Assembly (NCBI GenBank): GCA_017643165.1
Contig: JAEPNY010000002.1
Coordinates: forward strand, 686,979 to 750,978
Direction: 5' to 3'
DNA: 64,000 nucleotides
Source of the DNA: Psychroserpens sp.
GTDB taxonomy: Bacteria > Bacteroidota > Bacteroidia > Flavobacteriales > Flavobacteriaceae
The notes beneath the pieces were generated by a model that saw only the letters and a program-made list of their open reading frames with translations, made no database searches and had not been told where the DNA came from. Position 1 is the stretch's first letter. Every line of letters starts with the position of its first letter. This document shows positions 33,423-43,427 of this stretch, piece by piece. The position numbers were made by a program, and so were the translations under genes.

Positions 33423-34255
33423 TATCTCGCGTGCTTTTTGTAAAACCGAGCAGCATGCTCAGGTAAACGGTTTCGTAAATGTTCTTCAACAGCTGCAACA
33501 ACTTCGGGATAAATAACATAATCGTATTCATCACAATACACCTTAGCTATCTCAGTTGCCAAAACTAAGGTATTTTGAAAGTTTTTAGTAATATATTTTA
33601 AGAAATAACCATTTCCGAAAAATGTGTCATTGATCTTTGCAGTCGACTTAATTTCATGAGGGAAATTTAATTCAGATAAATCTTGACGCCATAATTCTAT
33701 ATCCTCACCAAATCTATCGTTATCCACGTTAGACGTACCCAGGTTCCACGTAGGCACTTCTCTATCCCAGCGTTTCCAATTGTAACTATGCATATCATAG
33801 ACGATACAAAGACCGAATTTGGCTTCTAATTTTGAAATAAGCGCATGAACAACCTTATAAAAGTTATGATGCTTTTGAAGACTTTTTTGCTTCATTTCAT
33901 CTGATAACGGTTTACGCCATAACTTTTTTCCCCATGCTGTATCAAACACGGCATCATCAGGTCCGCGATTAAGATCGTATTCAAATCTCGAATCACAACC
34001 TGCGATAATAATAGGGTGTGAAATGACCATGTTTTTGGTTTCAGGATCCTCTTCATACCAGCGCTCGTAATCGGTATGAAGGCAATTATCCCATAGTTCT
34101 TTTCTAAATTGATGACCGTCATGAACTGCTCCACAAGCATAGTGCACATAGTCATCAATTTTTAGCGTTAATGAATAATCTGTTGCAACAGCATGAAATG
34201 TTTCTTCAGCATTGATTTTAGAGATGATTTCATCTATTGAAAGACACTCGATCAT
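33422..34255 (-). CDS. N-formylglutamate amidohydrolase-family protein
   Basis: A 277-residue member of the N-formylglutamate amidohydrolase family (FGase). HPIIIAGCDSRFEYDLNRG carries the family DxNR motif and IVYDMHSYN a second metal-site motif. No histidine-degradation genes are near, so the true substrate may be another N-acyl or peptide bond. It sits between the TerB-like and QEGLA genes with 1-base gap and 1-base overlap. Confidence 0.82.
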   Translation of the reverse strand: MIECLSIDEIISKINAEETFHAVATDYSLTLKIDDYVHYACGAVHDGHQFRKELWDNCLHTDYERWYEEDPETKNMVISHPIIIAGCDSRFEYDLNRGPDDAVFDTAWGKKLWRKPLSDEMKQKSLQKHHNFYKVVHALISKLEAKFGLCIVYDMHSYNWKRWDREVPTWNLGTSNVDNDRFGEDIELWRQDLSELNFPHEIKSTAKINDTFFGNGYFLKYITKNFQNTLVLATEIAKVYCDEYDYVIYPEVVAAVEEHLRNRLPEHAARFYKKHAR

Positions 34256-34256
34256 A

Positions 34257-34586
34257 TTAGCTTAAGATTTTCTTTAAATGGTTATAGGTGGCATTTTCCA
34301 TATGATCAAATGTACCATCGGCAAATGCCATCAGTTTTATATCGGCAAAAAGCTCGGTAAGGTCAGCATTGTAATGTTGCTTAGAACGAACGGCGTCAAC
34401 AATTTTAGAAATACTCTGGTAATCATTGTCTTTATCAAATTCATCCTTAATATTCCCATAGGTCTCTGCATCAACACGGGATAACAGATATTCATATTCC
34501 GTTCTTGATTCATGAAGATCGGAATGCGCAATGTATAGCATTAAATAGGTTAAAAGTTCCTGTTTACTCCAATTGGTACTTCCCAT
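34257..34586 (-). CDS. TerB-like small acidic helical protein
   Basis: A 109-residue all-helical protein. LLTYLMLYIAHSDLHESRTE and ELFADIKLMAFADGTFDHME resemble the paired acidic-helix repeats of TerB-like domains. Role unknown. It is 1 base before the FGase gene and 40 bases after the gshB remnant, in the same direction. Confidence 0.65.
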   Translation of the reverse strand: MGSTNWSKQELLTYLMLYIAHSDLHESRTEYEYLLSRVDAETYGNIKDEFDKDNDYQSISKIVDAVRSKQHYNADLTELFADIKLMAFADGTFDHMENATYNHLKKILS

Positions 34587-34626
34587 AATTAATTCAGAAT
34601 TCTTTAGCTAATAACATGCAAGAAGA

Positions 34627-35668
34627 TTATGCCTCTTCTACAGTTTTTCTTAAACGTGCTCTTCTATCAAATGCTTGGAGTTGATCAAGCACTTTACTTT
34701 CAAGAAAATCAATAACACGTTCTTCTACTCTAACTTTTGTCTTGTAAACTTTATTGATATACGTTATACCACCAGGTGACATCACATTTACCTCAACTAG
34801 TTTTCCACCTATAACATCAATTCCAACAAAATAGAGTCCGTCTTTAACTAATTTCGGCCCTATCTGCTTACATAAGGCCTTCTCAGCTTTTGTGAGCGTA
34901 TGTTTTTGTACAGATCCTCCTGCGGTAACATTAGATCGATGATCGTCGTTCCCAGGCACACGTTTCATGGCTCCTACAGGTTCTCCATTCAACAATAATA
35001 TTCTAACATCACCTTGATCTGCACCTTCAATATAATCTTGAAGTATTACATAATTTGACGTTCCATCTGCACTGGTAATATAAAAGTCCAGCAATGAATG
35101 AATTAATATTATTCATTGCCGATTTCTCAATCAAAATCACTCCTGACCCACCAAAACCGTTTAAAGGTTTTAAGATCATTTTATCACATTTAGACTCTTT
35201 GATTTGTTTTACCAAATACTCTTTATTCTTAGAGACATGTGTATTGGGAATAATGTTACTATGTGCATCTCCAAATGCAGCTGTATATAGCTTATTATTG
35301 GCTTCTCTCATTCCTTGAAGCGAATTGATGATAAATACATCATCCTTCACAGAATCCAGAAAGTTAAGCATTAAAGGATCTAATGGTGGATTTGCTCTAA
35401 AGAAAATGGCATCAAATCCTGCAAGTGGCAGCATCTCTTCTCGTAGTTCTGCTTTTCTGTAAAATCCTTTCAAGGTTGAAGGTACTTTATCCATACGACC
35501 AATAACCATGCAGAACGCACTAGTTACACTATCTCTAATGGTAAGATTTGCTGGTGTACACATCGCAACTCCATGTCCTCGTTTTGCACATTCTCTTATT
35601 AATGCTAAACTCGTATCGTTTTCCGGATCGATATTCTCCCACGGATACATTATAAAACAAACATTCAT
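34627..35668 (-). pseudogene. gshB: Glutathione synthetase-like ATP-grasp gene, broken by a 4-bp duplication
   Basis: The two halves of one GshB-type ATP-grasp enzyme lie in different frames. The N-terminal half (35668 down to about 35100) has YPWENIDPENDTSLALIREC, INSLQGMREANNKLYTAAF and ILKPLNGFGGSGVILIEK. The C-terminal half (34627 up to about 35094) has YVILQDYIEGADQGDVRILL, NVTAGGSVQKHTLTKAEK and GIDVIGGKLVEVNVMSPGGI. Removing 4 bases from the AATGAATGAAT run restores one frame of 345 residues, the usual size, with NINSLLDFYI at the joint. Either a recent lesion, a slippage-variable gene or a sequence error. Both halves are otherwise well conserved. Confidence 0.88.
35093..35103. repeat. 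AATG tandem repeat causing the gshB frameshift
   Basis: AATGAATGAAT, 2.75 copies of a 4-mer. The restored reading frame needs one copy fewer. Short tandem repeats of this kind can slip. Confidence 0.85.
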
Positions 35669-35727
35669 AGCGTTTTAATTTGATTGGTATGAAAGATAAA
35701 AGTAAAAAGAAATATTAGTTTTCAAAA

Positions 35728-37053
35728 CTATTTTACAGCTTCATAATGATCATCCCATTCTTTTGGTTTGGGATCATGTAATTTATCAAGTGATTTAGCT
35801 ACGATCATTGATACTGTTGCATCTCCAGTCACATTTACGACTGTTCGGCACATATCCAATGGTCGATCTACAGCAAAAATCAATGCTAATCCAATTGGTA
35901 ACAGTTCTGCTGGAAAACCGATTGATTCTAAAACGATAACGAGCATCACCATTCCTGCACTCGGCACAGCAGCACTTCCAATCGAAGCTAATAATGCGGT
36001 TCCAACGATGATAAGCTGATTGGTAAATGTCAGACCTTCTGGCCAAATAACCTGCATAATAAATACCGCTGCAATTCCTTGATACAAACTGGTTCCATCC
36101 ATATTGACTGTCGCACCTACGGGTAATACAAATCCTGAAACTTCCTTATCTACACCGATATGCTCTTCAACACGTTCCATAGTTACAGGTAATGTTGCAG
36201 CACTCGAGCTCGTAGAAAATGCTAATAATTGAGCTGGTGATATTCTATTCAAGAACCATAATGGTGATTTACCTGTGATTGTACGAACTAATATCAAATA
36301 GAAGATAATCATAATTGCTAATCCAGCAACAACACACACGGCATAATTCAATAGTTTTAGGAGGATCTCCGTATCATCAAAGGCAATGATCACATTAGCC
36401 ATTAATGCAAACACCGCATAAGGCGCAAATAACATAATCAAATCAACCATCTTCATTACAACTTCATTAAGAGAGTCGAAAAACTTCACCAAGGGTTCTG
36501 CTTTTTTTTCTGGAATCAACAGTAAACAGATACCAACGAACAATGCAAAAAAGATGACTTGAAGCATTTTTGCTTCAGCAAATGATGTAAATATATTACT
36601 CGGAAATATGTCCACTAAGGCTTGTAATGGCCCAGCATCCGTTTGAACTGAAGCTTTTTCTAGCTTGTCAATTACGCCTGCATCATTTTCGTATTTCATC
36701 TTAATTTTAGCAATAGTTTCTTCAGGCATTCCTGTACCTGGTTTGACCACATTAACAATTGAAAGCCCAATAATAATAGCAACTAAGGTTGTTCCGACGT
36801 AAATGATGATGGTTCTTAATCCCATCGATTTAATTTTGGAAATATCCTTTAAATCTGAGATACCTTTAATTAAAGAGGCCAAAATCAATGGAATCGCAAT
36901 GAGTTTTAAAAGATTGATGAAAATTGTTCCAAATGGCGCGATCCAATCAGATACAAATGACTTTCCACCATCAACCGAATTCATTATAAATCCGAAAATG
37001 ATCCCTAGAATCATTCCAATTATTATTTTCCAATGTAAGGGTAATTTTTTCAT
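35728..37053 (-). CDS. Dicarboxylate/amino acid:cation symporter (DAACS family)
   Basis: A 441-residue sodium- or proton-coupled carrier of the GltP/DctA type. The serine-rich re-entrant loop FSTSSSAATLPVTMERVEEH, GATVNMDGTSLYQGIAAVF and GSAAVPSAGMVMLVIVLES are diagnostic, ending with FAVDRPLDMCRTVVNVTGD. About eight membrane helices are expected. Substrate is likely glutamate, aspartate or a C4 dicarboxylate. Confidence 0.93.
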   Translation of the reverse strand: MKKLPLHWKIIIGMILGIIFGFIMNSVDGGKSFVSDWIAPFGTIFINLLKLIAIPLILASLIKGISDLKDISKIKSMGLRTIIIYVGTTLVAIIIGLSIVNVVKPGTGMPEETIAKIKMKYENDAGVIDKLEKASVQTDAGPLQALVDIFPSNIFTSFAEAKMLQVIFFALFVGICLLLIPEKKAEPLVKFFDSLNEVVMKMVDLIMLFAPYAVFALMANVIIAFDDTEILLKLLNYAVCVVAGLAIMIIFYLILVRTITGKSPLWFLNRISPAQLLAFSTSSSAATLPVTMERVEEHIGVDKEVSGFVLPVGATVNMDGTSLYQGIAAVFIMQVIWPEGLTFTNQLIIVGTALLASIGSAAVPSAGMVMLVIVLESIGFPAELLPIGLALIFAVDRPLDMCRTVVNVTGDATVSMIVAKSLDKLHDPKPKEWDDHYEAVK

Positions 37054-37116
37054 AAATCTATTGCGCTTATACTATCTAATTTAGTGTTATTATTTGTGGT
37101 GAAATGATACGTTATT

Positions 37117-38178
37117 TCAAGAATACATTTTGTGTAATAAATAGAAATCCACTATCACTAAGGCCGCCATGGCTTCAACTATTGGAATAGCGCGTGGTAC
37201 TACACAAGGGTCATGCCTACCTTTTCCCTGCATTTCGACAATATTGCCAGAATTATCCAAAGCATCTTGTTTTTGAATTACTGTTGCAACAGGTTTAAAG
37301 GCTACCTTGAAATAAATATCCATTCCGTTGCTGATGCCACCCTGAATTCCACCTGACATATTGGTTTTAGTCGAACCATCTTGGTTAAACATATCATTGT
37401 GCTCTGTTCCTGTCATTTTGGAACCTGCAAAACCACTGCCATATTCAAATCCTTTTACGGCATTAATTGACAACATTGCTTTTCCAAGATCGGCATGCAA
37501 CTTATCAAAAACAGGTTCACCAAGGCCTAATGGTACATTTTGAATTACACATGTAATTGTACCTCCAATTGTATTCCCTTCTTTTCTTATAGCCTTGATT
37601 TTATCAATCATAAGATTAGCTATTTCAATATCAGGACAACGCACATCATTTGTATCCGTTTGCGAAAAATCTAGTTCCTGATAAGGCTTCGTCAATTCAA
37701 TATCACCAACCGAAGACGTAAATGCATTTATTTGAATAGATTTTAAGTATTGTTTTGCTATCGCTCCAGCAACAACCCTACTGGCCGTTTCTCTTGCAGA
37801 ACTTCGTCCTCCTCCTCTATAATCTCTAAGGCCATACTTTTTTTCGTACGTATAATCAGCATGACTTGGTCTGTAGACATCTTTTATGTGTGAATAGTCT
37901 TTCGATTTTTGGTTGGTATTTTTAATTACAAATCCTATGGGTGTGCCAGTAGTTTTGCCATCAAATATACCTGATAAGAACTCTACTGTATCAGGTTCTT
38001 TGCGTTGGGTGACGATTTTTGACTGACCTGGTTTACGTCGATCCATTTCATGTTGTATTGCCTCAAAGTCTAATTCTAAACCCGGAGGGCAACCATCAAT
38101 AATTCCTCCTATGGCAACGCCATGTGATTCTCCAAAAGTAGTTAGTTTAAAAATATTACCGAATGTATTTCCAGCCAT
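37117..38178 (-). CDS. aroC: Chorismate synthase
   Basis: About 353 residues, last step of the shikimate pathway (EPSP to chorismate), using reduced FMN. The start is set at the ATG at 38176-38178 ([20 protein letters not shown]), the usual family start; the frame continues 15 codons further upstream without conservation. [20 protein letters not shown] and [18 protein letters not shown] are signature motifs. Confidence 0.96.
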   Translation of the reverse strand: MAGNTFGNIFKLTTFGESHGVAIGGIIDGCPPGLELDFEAIQHEMDRRKPGQSKIVTQRKEPDTVEFLSGIFDGKTTGTPIGFVIKNTNQKSKDYSHIKDVYRPSHADYTYEKKYGLRDYRGGGRSSARETASRVVAGAIAKQYLKSIQINAFTSSVGDIELTKPYQELDFSQTDTNDVRCPDIEIANLMIDKIKAIRKEGNTIGGTITCVIQNVPLGLGEPVFDKLHADLGKAMLSINAVKGFEYGSGFAGSKMTGTEHNDMFNQDGSTKTNMSGGIQGGISNGMDIYFKVAFKPVATVIQKQDALDNSGNIVEMQGKGRHDPCVVPRAIPIVEAMAALVIVDFYLLHKMYS

Positions 38179-38367
38179 ATAACCTGATTTATGATCAATC
38201 AAGTTGTAAAAATAAAGAAACAAAAAGAGAATCCCATAACGCTTTTTAAATGTTAACTAATTATGCGTAACGTTAGTTTAACAATTTGCTGATTGTTTAA
38301 TAATTAGGATCATTATTCTATTTAAAACCATATCAATTTCTTTGCACTGTAAAAATGGTTATAGCTC

Positions 38368-39228
38368 TTGAAAACAAAGCGAAAAGTTGAAATTGTCGTT
38401 ATTTCAGACGTGCATCTAGGAACTTATGGATGTCATGCAGAACAGCTATTGACTTATCTAAACAGCATATCACCTAAAAAGCTAATTTTAAATGGCGATA
38501 TCATTGATATATGGCAATTTAAAAAGCGTTACTTCCCTAAGTCGCATCTGCGCGTTATTAAGAAGATCATGGATATGGCTACGAATGGCACCGAAGTCAT
38601 CTATATTACTGGAAATCATGATGAATTACTTAGAAAATTTAGCGACCTAAAAATCGGTAATATCTCCATAGTAGATAAATTAGTCTTAGAGTTAGATGAC
38701 AAAAAAGCATGGGTTTTTCATGGTGATGTTTTCGATATCTCTATCCAAAACGCCAAATGGTTAGCCAAGCTAGGTGGCTACGGATACGACCTCCTTATTC
38801 TGATGAATCGATTCGTAAATTGGGGTCTAGAGAAACTTGGAAAGGATCGCTATTCTTTATCTAAAAAGATCAAAGAAAGCGTTAAAGGTGCTATTAAATA
38901 TATTAGTGATTTTGAAGAAGTAGCAACAGAATTGGCAATTGAGAATGGCTACGATTATGTGATATGTGGACATATTCATCAACCAAAAATGTTGACTGTA
39001 GAAAATAAGATCGGAAAAACAACCTATTTAAATTCTGGCGATTGGGTAGAGAACTTTACGGCTTTAGAATATCAGTTTAAACGTTGGAAACTATATCATT
39101 ACGACAAAGATAAACTCAGAGCTTTTTATGCTGATGAATCCATCAAAGAAATGGAAGTAAAAGATCTCATTGCCGCAGTGACTGTAATTCCACAAAAAGA
39201 AAAGAAAAACAAGAATTTAGGTTTTTAA
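38368..39228 (+). CDS. UDP-2,3-diacylglucosamine diphosphatase-like metallophosphoesterase (LpxH-type)
   Basis: A 286-residue calcineurin-like phosphoesterase. Metal-site motifs are VISDVHLGTYGCHA, LNGDIIDIW, ITGNHDELLRKF, VFHGDVFD and CGHIHQP. The family role is removal of UMP from UDP-diacylglucosamine in lipid A synthesis. The start is TTG (38368) giving MKTKRKVEIVV; no in-frame ATG lies between it and the upstream stop, and a near-consensus box (TTTCTTTG) lies just upstream. The 3' end overlaps the convergent dehydrogenase gene by 12 bases. Confidence 0.85.
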   Translation: MKTKRKVEIVVISDVHLGTYGCHAEQLLTYLNSISPKKLILNGDIIDIWQFKKRYFPKSHLRVIKKIMDMATNGTEVIYITGNHDELLRKFSDLKIGNISIVDKLVLELDDKKAWVFHGDVFDISIQNAKWLAKLGGYGYDLLILMNRFVNWGLEKLGKDRYSLSKKIKESVKGAIKYISDFEEVATELAIENGYDYVICGHIHQPKMLTVENKIGKTTYLNSGDWVENFTALEYQFKRWKLYHYDKDKLRAFYADESIKEMEVKDLIAAVTVIPQKEKKNKNLGF

Positions 39229-42150
39229 GGCCTGCCTCAGTATTGTTATGGGATGAAGTGCTTTTCGTTGTGTCCCATCTTTTATTTGATGTCTGCAACT
39301 TGTCCCATTTGCGGCTATTATTACGTCTTCGCCCTTTGACGCTCGAATTTCAGGAAATAATGTTTGCTCTCCTATTGCCATACTTAGTTCAAACTTAGAA
39401 GCCTCGTAACCAAAACTTCCGGCCATTCCACAGCAACCACTTGGTATTTCTGAAACATTATAATTCTTAGGAATACTCAGCACTTTAACACTAGATTGCT
39501 TATCCGTTAAGGCCTTTTGATAACAGTGTGCATGAAATTTGACAGTTTTCGATTCGGTAGTGAAATCTTCAACCGAAATATCGCCTGATTGATAAGCCCT
39601 CCATAAAAAATCTTCAAACAGATAGGTGTGATCTGATATTTGTTTGGCCGCAACTTTATCATCAGCTAATTTCAAATACTCATCTTTAAAGGTCAATATT
39701 GCTGATGGTTCAATACCGATGAGTGGATTGTCTTCAGAAATCATCCCTTTTAATCGACTAATATTTTTATTTGCACAGTCTTTCGCTTTCTGCAGTAATC
39801 CTTTTGAAATATAACTTCTGCCCGACTCTAAATCATTGATAAATATTGATTTATAGCCAAGCTTATCAATTAACACTTCAAGATCATAAGCAATCTCAGA
39901 TTCGAGGTGGTTTGTGAATTCATCGACAAACACATACACCGTTTTTAAAGACTTGTTTTCATTCGATTTAATGTGATTGTTCTGTGGAATCTCTATACGC
40001 TTACGGTATGTTTTTGAGATTAAAGGCATACTGCGATTAACATGTATTCCGAATATGGATTTTATACGTTTTGAGGTAAACTTATTTTGAAAAATGAAAT
40101 TAGATAACTTCGGTACTATTGAGGCTAATTGGTTGTAACGAGTTGCATTCGCAAAAAACCGGTCTTGAAATGAAGTGCCATTAGCCTTATGATATTGATA
40201 CTGAAACTCAGCTTTTAAGGCCGCTACATCGACACTGCTTGGGCATTCACTTGCACAAGCTTTACAGCTCAGGCATAGCTCGAATACATCTTTCAATTCT
40301 TTATGATCAAATCGATTAACTTTATTTGAGTACGTAAGAAACTCACGTAAAGCATTAGCCCTTGCCCTAGTCGTGTCTTTCTCATTTCTTGTAGCGCGAT
40401 AACTCGGACACATAGTACCTCCGAATTCAGGTAGTTTTCGGCAGTCACCAGAGCCATTGCACTTTTCAGCCTCTCTAAGAATACCCATAGATGCGTTAAA
40501 ATCTAATATTGTATCTATACTAGGATGTTTAATATCAGGATCTGTTCTTAAGGATTCATCCATTAAATACGCATCAACAATTTTCCCAGGATTAAAAATA
40601 CCTTTAGGATCAAACGCCGATTTAATTGCCTTCAATATCTCGTAGTTAGTTTCTCCAATCATTAAAGAAACAAATTCACCTCGTACGATGCCATCACCAT
40701 GTTCACCGCTCATTGATCCTTGATAACGTTTCACCAAATGCGCGACATCAGTGGTGATCTTTCTAAATAGCTGGATATCGTTCTTATCTTTCAAATTTAA
40801 GATTGGTCTTAAATGCAATTCTCCTGCGCCCGCATGTGCATAATACACAGGTTTTTGACCATATCCATCCATTAAAGCAGAGAACTCTTTAATATAATTT
40901 GCCAGATCATCGACAGCAACTGCTGTATCTTCTATACACGCAACCGCCTTTTTATCTCCTATCATATTACCCAACAATCCCAAGCCAGCCTTTCGAAGCT
41001 CATTTGCTTTATGAATATCTTGACCTTCTAGAACTGGATTCGAATAACTTAAACCTACTTGATTTAAATCACTAATCAATAACTGTACTTGCTGATCGAG
41101 ATCTGGTTTATTATTCGATCGCAGTTCACACATGAGAATAGCTTCAGGATCATCAACTACAAATTTTCTGTTCTCCTGTTGATTTTTATTATGCTTAGTT
41201 AGATCTAAGATTGTTTTATCCATCATTTCACAAGCATATAGATCATGCGCCATTGCTATAGCTACAGAATCAAGGCAATCTTGAATAGATTTGAAATGAG
41301 CTGCAACCATTACACTATGTTCGGGTGGCAATTCATTTAATTGTAATTTTATTTGCGTAGTAAAAGCCAATGTGCCCTCGCTACCTGCAAGTAACTTACA
41401 CATATTGAATTTTGAACTTGCATTCGAGAATGGCTGAGTTTCGATAAGCTCATCAATAGCATAACCAGTGTTCCGACGATGAATCTCAGGTTTTGGAAAT
41501 TGCTTCTTGATTTCTTCTTGAGCTTCGTCTGATCCTAATGCATTATAAAGCGTTGTGTAAATTTCCCCCTCTCTATTTTGAAGCTTCAACTTTTCGGAAA
41601 ATTGCTCATTCGACAATTCTGAAAATACTACTTCACTACCATCACTTAATACAACGTTCAAATCTAGCACCTTATCTCTTGTAACACCGTATTTTATGGA
41701 TGTCGTTCCAGAGGAATTATTTCCAACCATTCCTCCAATCATGCAGCGGTTAGAGGTTGATGTATTCGGACCAAAGAATAATCCGAATGGTTTCAAGTAA
41801 TTATTTAACTCATCACGAATAACGCCTGGTTGAACTGTTACTGTTTTTTCAGTCTCATTAATATCTAGGATTTTATTAAAATATTTTGAAACGTCAACCA
41901 CGATGCCCTTTCCAACGCATTGCCCAGCTAGAGAGGTTCCTGCAGTTCTAGGGATAATGGATGTATTATTCTTATTAGCGAAGTCAATTAAAGCTATTAT
42001 ATCCTGATTCGTCTTAGGCAGGGCAACCGCTAGCGGTAACATTCTGTAAACAGATGCATCAGTAGCATATAAGCGCTTCATGAGGTCGTCATAATGCAAC
42101 TCTCCTGATAATTCGTTGGCTAATTTTTGTAACTGCGATTGACTAATCAT
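39217..42150 (-). CDS. FAD-linked oxidase fused to an Fe-S (GlcF/CCG-type) domain
   Basis: A 977-residue fusion. The N-terminal half is a PCMH-type FAD oxidase of the D-lactate/glycolate dehydrogenase group (IPRTAGTSLAGQCVGKGIVV, MVGNNSSGTTSIKYGV, SGEHGDGIVRGEF). The C-terminal half has 4Fe-4S ligands (CLSCKACASECPSS) and a CCG domain (SGCCGMAGSFGYE). It likely oxidises a 2-hydroxy acid and feeds quinone. D-lactate is the most common substrate for this layout, but it is not proven here. Confidence 0.88.
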   Translation of the reverse strand: MISQSQLQKLANELSGELHYDDLMKRLYATDASVYRMLPLAVALPKTNQDIIALIDFANKNNTSIIPRTAGTSLAGQCVGKGIVVDVSKYFNKILDINETEKTVTVQPGVIRDELNNYLKPFGLFFGPNTSTSNRCMIGGMVGNNSSGTTSIKYGVTRDKVLDLNVVLSDGSEVVFSELSNEQFSEKLKLQNREGEIYTTLYNALGSDEAQEEIKKQFPKPEIHRRNTGYAIDELIETQPFSNASSKFNMCKLLAGSEGTLAFTTQIKLQLNELPPEHSVMVAAHFKSIQDCLDSVAIAMAHDLYACEMMDKTILDLTKHNKNQQENRKFVVDDPEAILMCELRSNNKPDLDQQVQLLISDLNQVGLSYSNPVLEGQDIHKANELRKAGLGLLGNMIGDKKAVACIEDTAVAVDDLANYIKEFSALMDGYGQKPVYYAHAGAGELHLRPILNLKDKNDIQLFRKITTDVAHLVKRYQGSMSGEHGDGIVRGEFVSLMIGETNYEILKAIKSAFDPKGIFNPGKIVDAYLMDESLRTDPDIKHPSIDTILDFNASMGILREAEKCNGSGDCRKLPEFGGTMCPSYRATRNEKDTTRARANALREFLTYSNKVNRFDHKELKDVFELCLSCKACASECPSSVDVAALKAEFQYQYHKANGTSFQDRFFANATRYNQLASIVPKLSNFIFQNKFTSKRIKSIFGIHVNRSMPLISKTYRKRIEIPQNNHIKSNENKSLKTVYVFVDEFTNHLESEIAYDLEVLIDKLGYKSIFINDLESGRSYISKGLLQKAKDCANKNISRLKGMISEDNPLIGIEPSAILTFKDEYLKLADDKVAAKQISDHTYLFEDFLWRAYQSGDISVEDFTTESKTVKFHAHCYQKALTDKQSSVKVLSIPKNYNVSEIPSGCCGMAGSFGYEASKFELSMAIGEQTLFPEIRASKGEDVIIAANGTSCRHQIKDGTQRKALHPITILRQALKT

Positions 42151-42198
42151 ATCTGAATAACTCTGTTCATAAAACTACTAAGATTTTTAATAAAACTT

Positions 42199-42218
42199 TA
42201 TTTTTGGCGTTATTTTTG
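42199..42218 (+). promoter_or_regulatory. Two overlapping -7 boxes upstream of the outer-membrane protein gene
   Basis: TATTTTTG occurs at 42199-42206 and again at 42211-42218, 12 bases apart, both exact TAnnTTTG matches. About 82 bases separate the second from the start codon, leaving a longer leader than is usual here. Confidence 0.45.
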
Positions 42219-42300
42219 TAACCATCATCGAGAATTAAAAATTAAGGTCTTAAAAGAGACTTCGATATCAATTAATTAACGTAAACAAAAATTAAACTTT

Positions 42301-42783
42301 ATGAAAAATCTATTTTTAGTAGTCTTAGCCTTTATTGGCTTTGCGACAGTTCAAGCACAAGATATATCTGATAACGCCATTGGTCTTAGATTAGGAGATA
42401 GTGACGGATTTGGTGCTCAAATTTCATATCAGCGTGCTTTAGGCGATAATAATCGTCTTGAACTTGATCTTGGGATCACTAACGGAAATAATTATGACGG
42501 TTTCAAACTAGCCGGACTATACCAGTGGGTTTGGGTACTCGACGGATCATTTAATTGGTATGCAGGAGCTGGTGGTGGTTTAGGTTCGATTGATTTTGAC
42601 AATGTACCTCCAGGTGTAGATGACAGTGAAACATTTTTCTTTGCAGCAGGAAATATTGGGATAGAATACAACTTTGATATTCCACTTCAATTATCATTAG
42701 ATGCCAGACCAGAATTAGGATTTGGAGATTTTAATGATGATCTAGATTTTGATATCGCCCTTGGTATACGATATAGATTTTAA
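42301..42783 (+). CDS. Small outer-membrane beta-barrel protein
   Basis: A 160-residue protein with a signal peptide (LFLVVLAFIGFATVQAQ) and alternating Gly/aromatic strands ending in ALGIRYRF, the terminal Phe typical of outer-membrane barrels. About eight strands would fit. Function unknown. It is single-gene with a strong terminator. Confidence 0.85.
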   Translation: MKNLFLVVLAFIGFATVQAQDISDNAIGLRLGDSDGFGAQISYQRALGDNNRLELDLGITNGNNYDGFKLAGLYQWVWVLDGSFNWYAGAGGGLGSIDFDNVPPGVDDSETFFFAAGNIGIEYNFDIPLQLSLDARPELGFGDFNDDLDFDIALGIRYRF

Positions 42784-42805
42784 AATCTCAATAGATATAA
42801 TTTAA

Positions 42806-42837
42806 AAAGCCACGCATCGTCGTGGCTTTATTTTTTT
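42806..42837. terminator. Bidirectional hairpin terminator
   Basis: AAAGCCACG (42806-42814) / CGTGGCTTT (42821-42829), 6-base loop, then ATTTTTTT. An A run on the left lets it serve the convergent DinB gene. Confidence 0.9.
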
Positions 42838-43354
42838 ATAAATAGCGTTGTTCAATAACGCCTCTATGATGATTTTCATGTCCAATAATAATGAATCCAA
42901 GCGCTCTTGGTGACGCCGGACTTCCACTAGCCTGACCGATTAGTGCTAAATCCGCTTCAGACAAACTTTCAAACAACATTATAGTAGACAATCGAATAAG
43001 CCTATATTCCTCTAGGAGATGACGCATAGCTCTCTTGTTCGCCTTAGAAGTCACGACATAATCATCCTGCTCAAAACCAGGTAAATTGGTTTGATCTTGA
43101 CGAGCGATACGCAAAGCTCTGTATGCAAAAACACGTTCAGCATCCATCAAATGCTGAATAATTTCTTTGACAGTCCACTTCCCTTCTTCGTATCTGTATT
43201 CAAGTTTACTCTCCGGGATTGCCTCATAAAACGACAGAATTGCTTCTAGATTTGACTTTAATCCATCAAGTAAGTTATCGTGGCCAGATTTATCAATATA
43301 CGTTTGATAGTACGCATTATATTCTTCTTTCGTTAAGTCTTTAAATGCAATCAT
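42836..43354 (-). CDS. DinB-family protein
   Basis: About 172 residues, four-helix DinB/YfiT-like fold. The three-His metal site is likely HLMDAERVFAYRALR plus GHENHHRGVIEQRY. The ATG at 43354 is preferred to the in-frame TTG 9 bases upstream. Family members are thiol-dependent metal enzymes or damage-induced proteins; substrate unknown. Confidence 0.88.
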   Translation of the reverse strand: MIAFKDLTKEEYNAYYQTYIDKSGHDNLLDGLKSNLEAILSFYEAIPESKLEYRYEEGKWTVKEIIQHLMDAERVFAYRALRIARQDQTNLPGFEQDDYVVTSKANKRAMRHLLEEYRLIRLSTIMLFESLSEADLALIGQASGSPASPRALGFIIIGHENHHRGVIEQRYL

Positions 43355-43369
43355 AGCGCACAAGTTAAT

Positions 43370-43404
43370 AAAAAAAACCCTTATCCACGGCTCATGAATA
43401 AGGG
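43370..43404 (-). terminator. Terminator of the Lrp/AsnC gene
   Basis: On the minus strand CCCTTAT / ATAAGGG closes a 13-base loop and is followed by a T run. Confidence 0.8.
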
Positions 43405-43427
43405 CTAAATTATAAATGTTAAAATAG

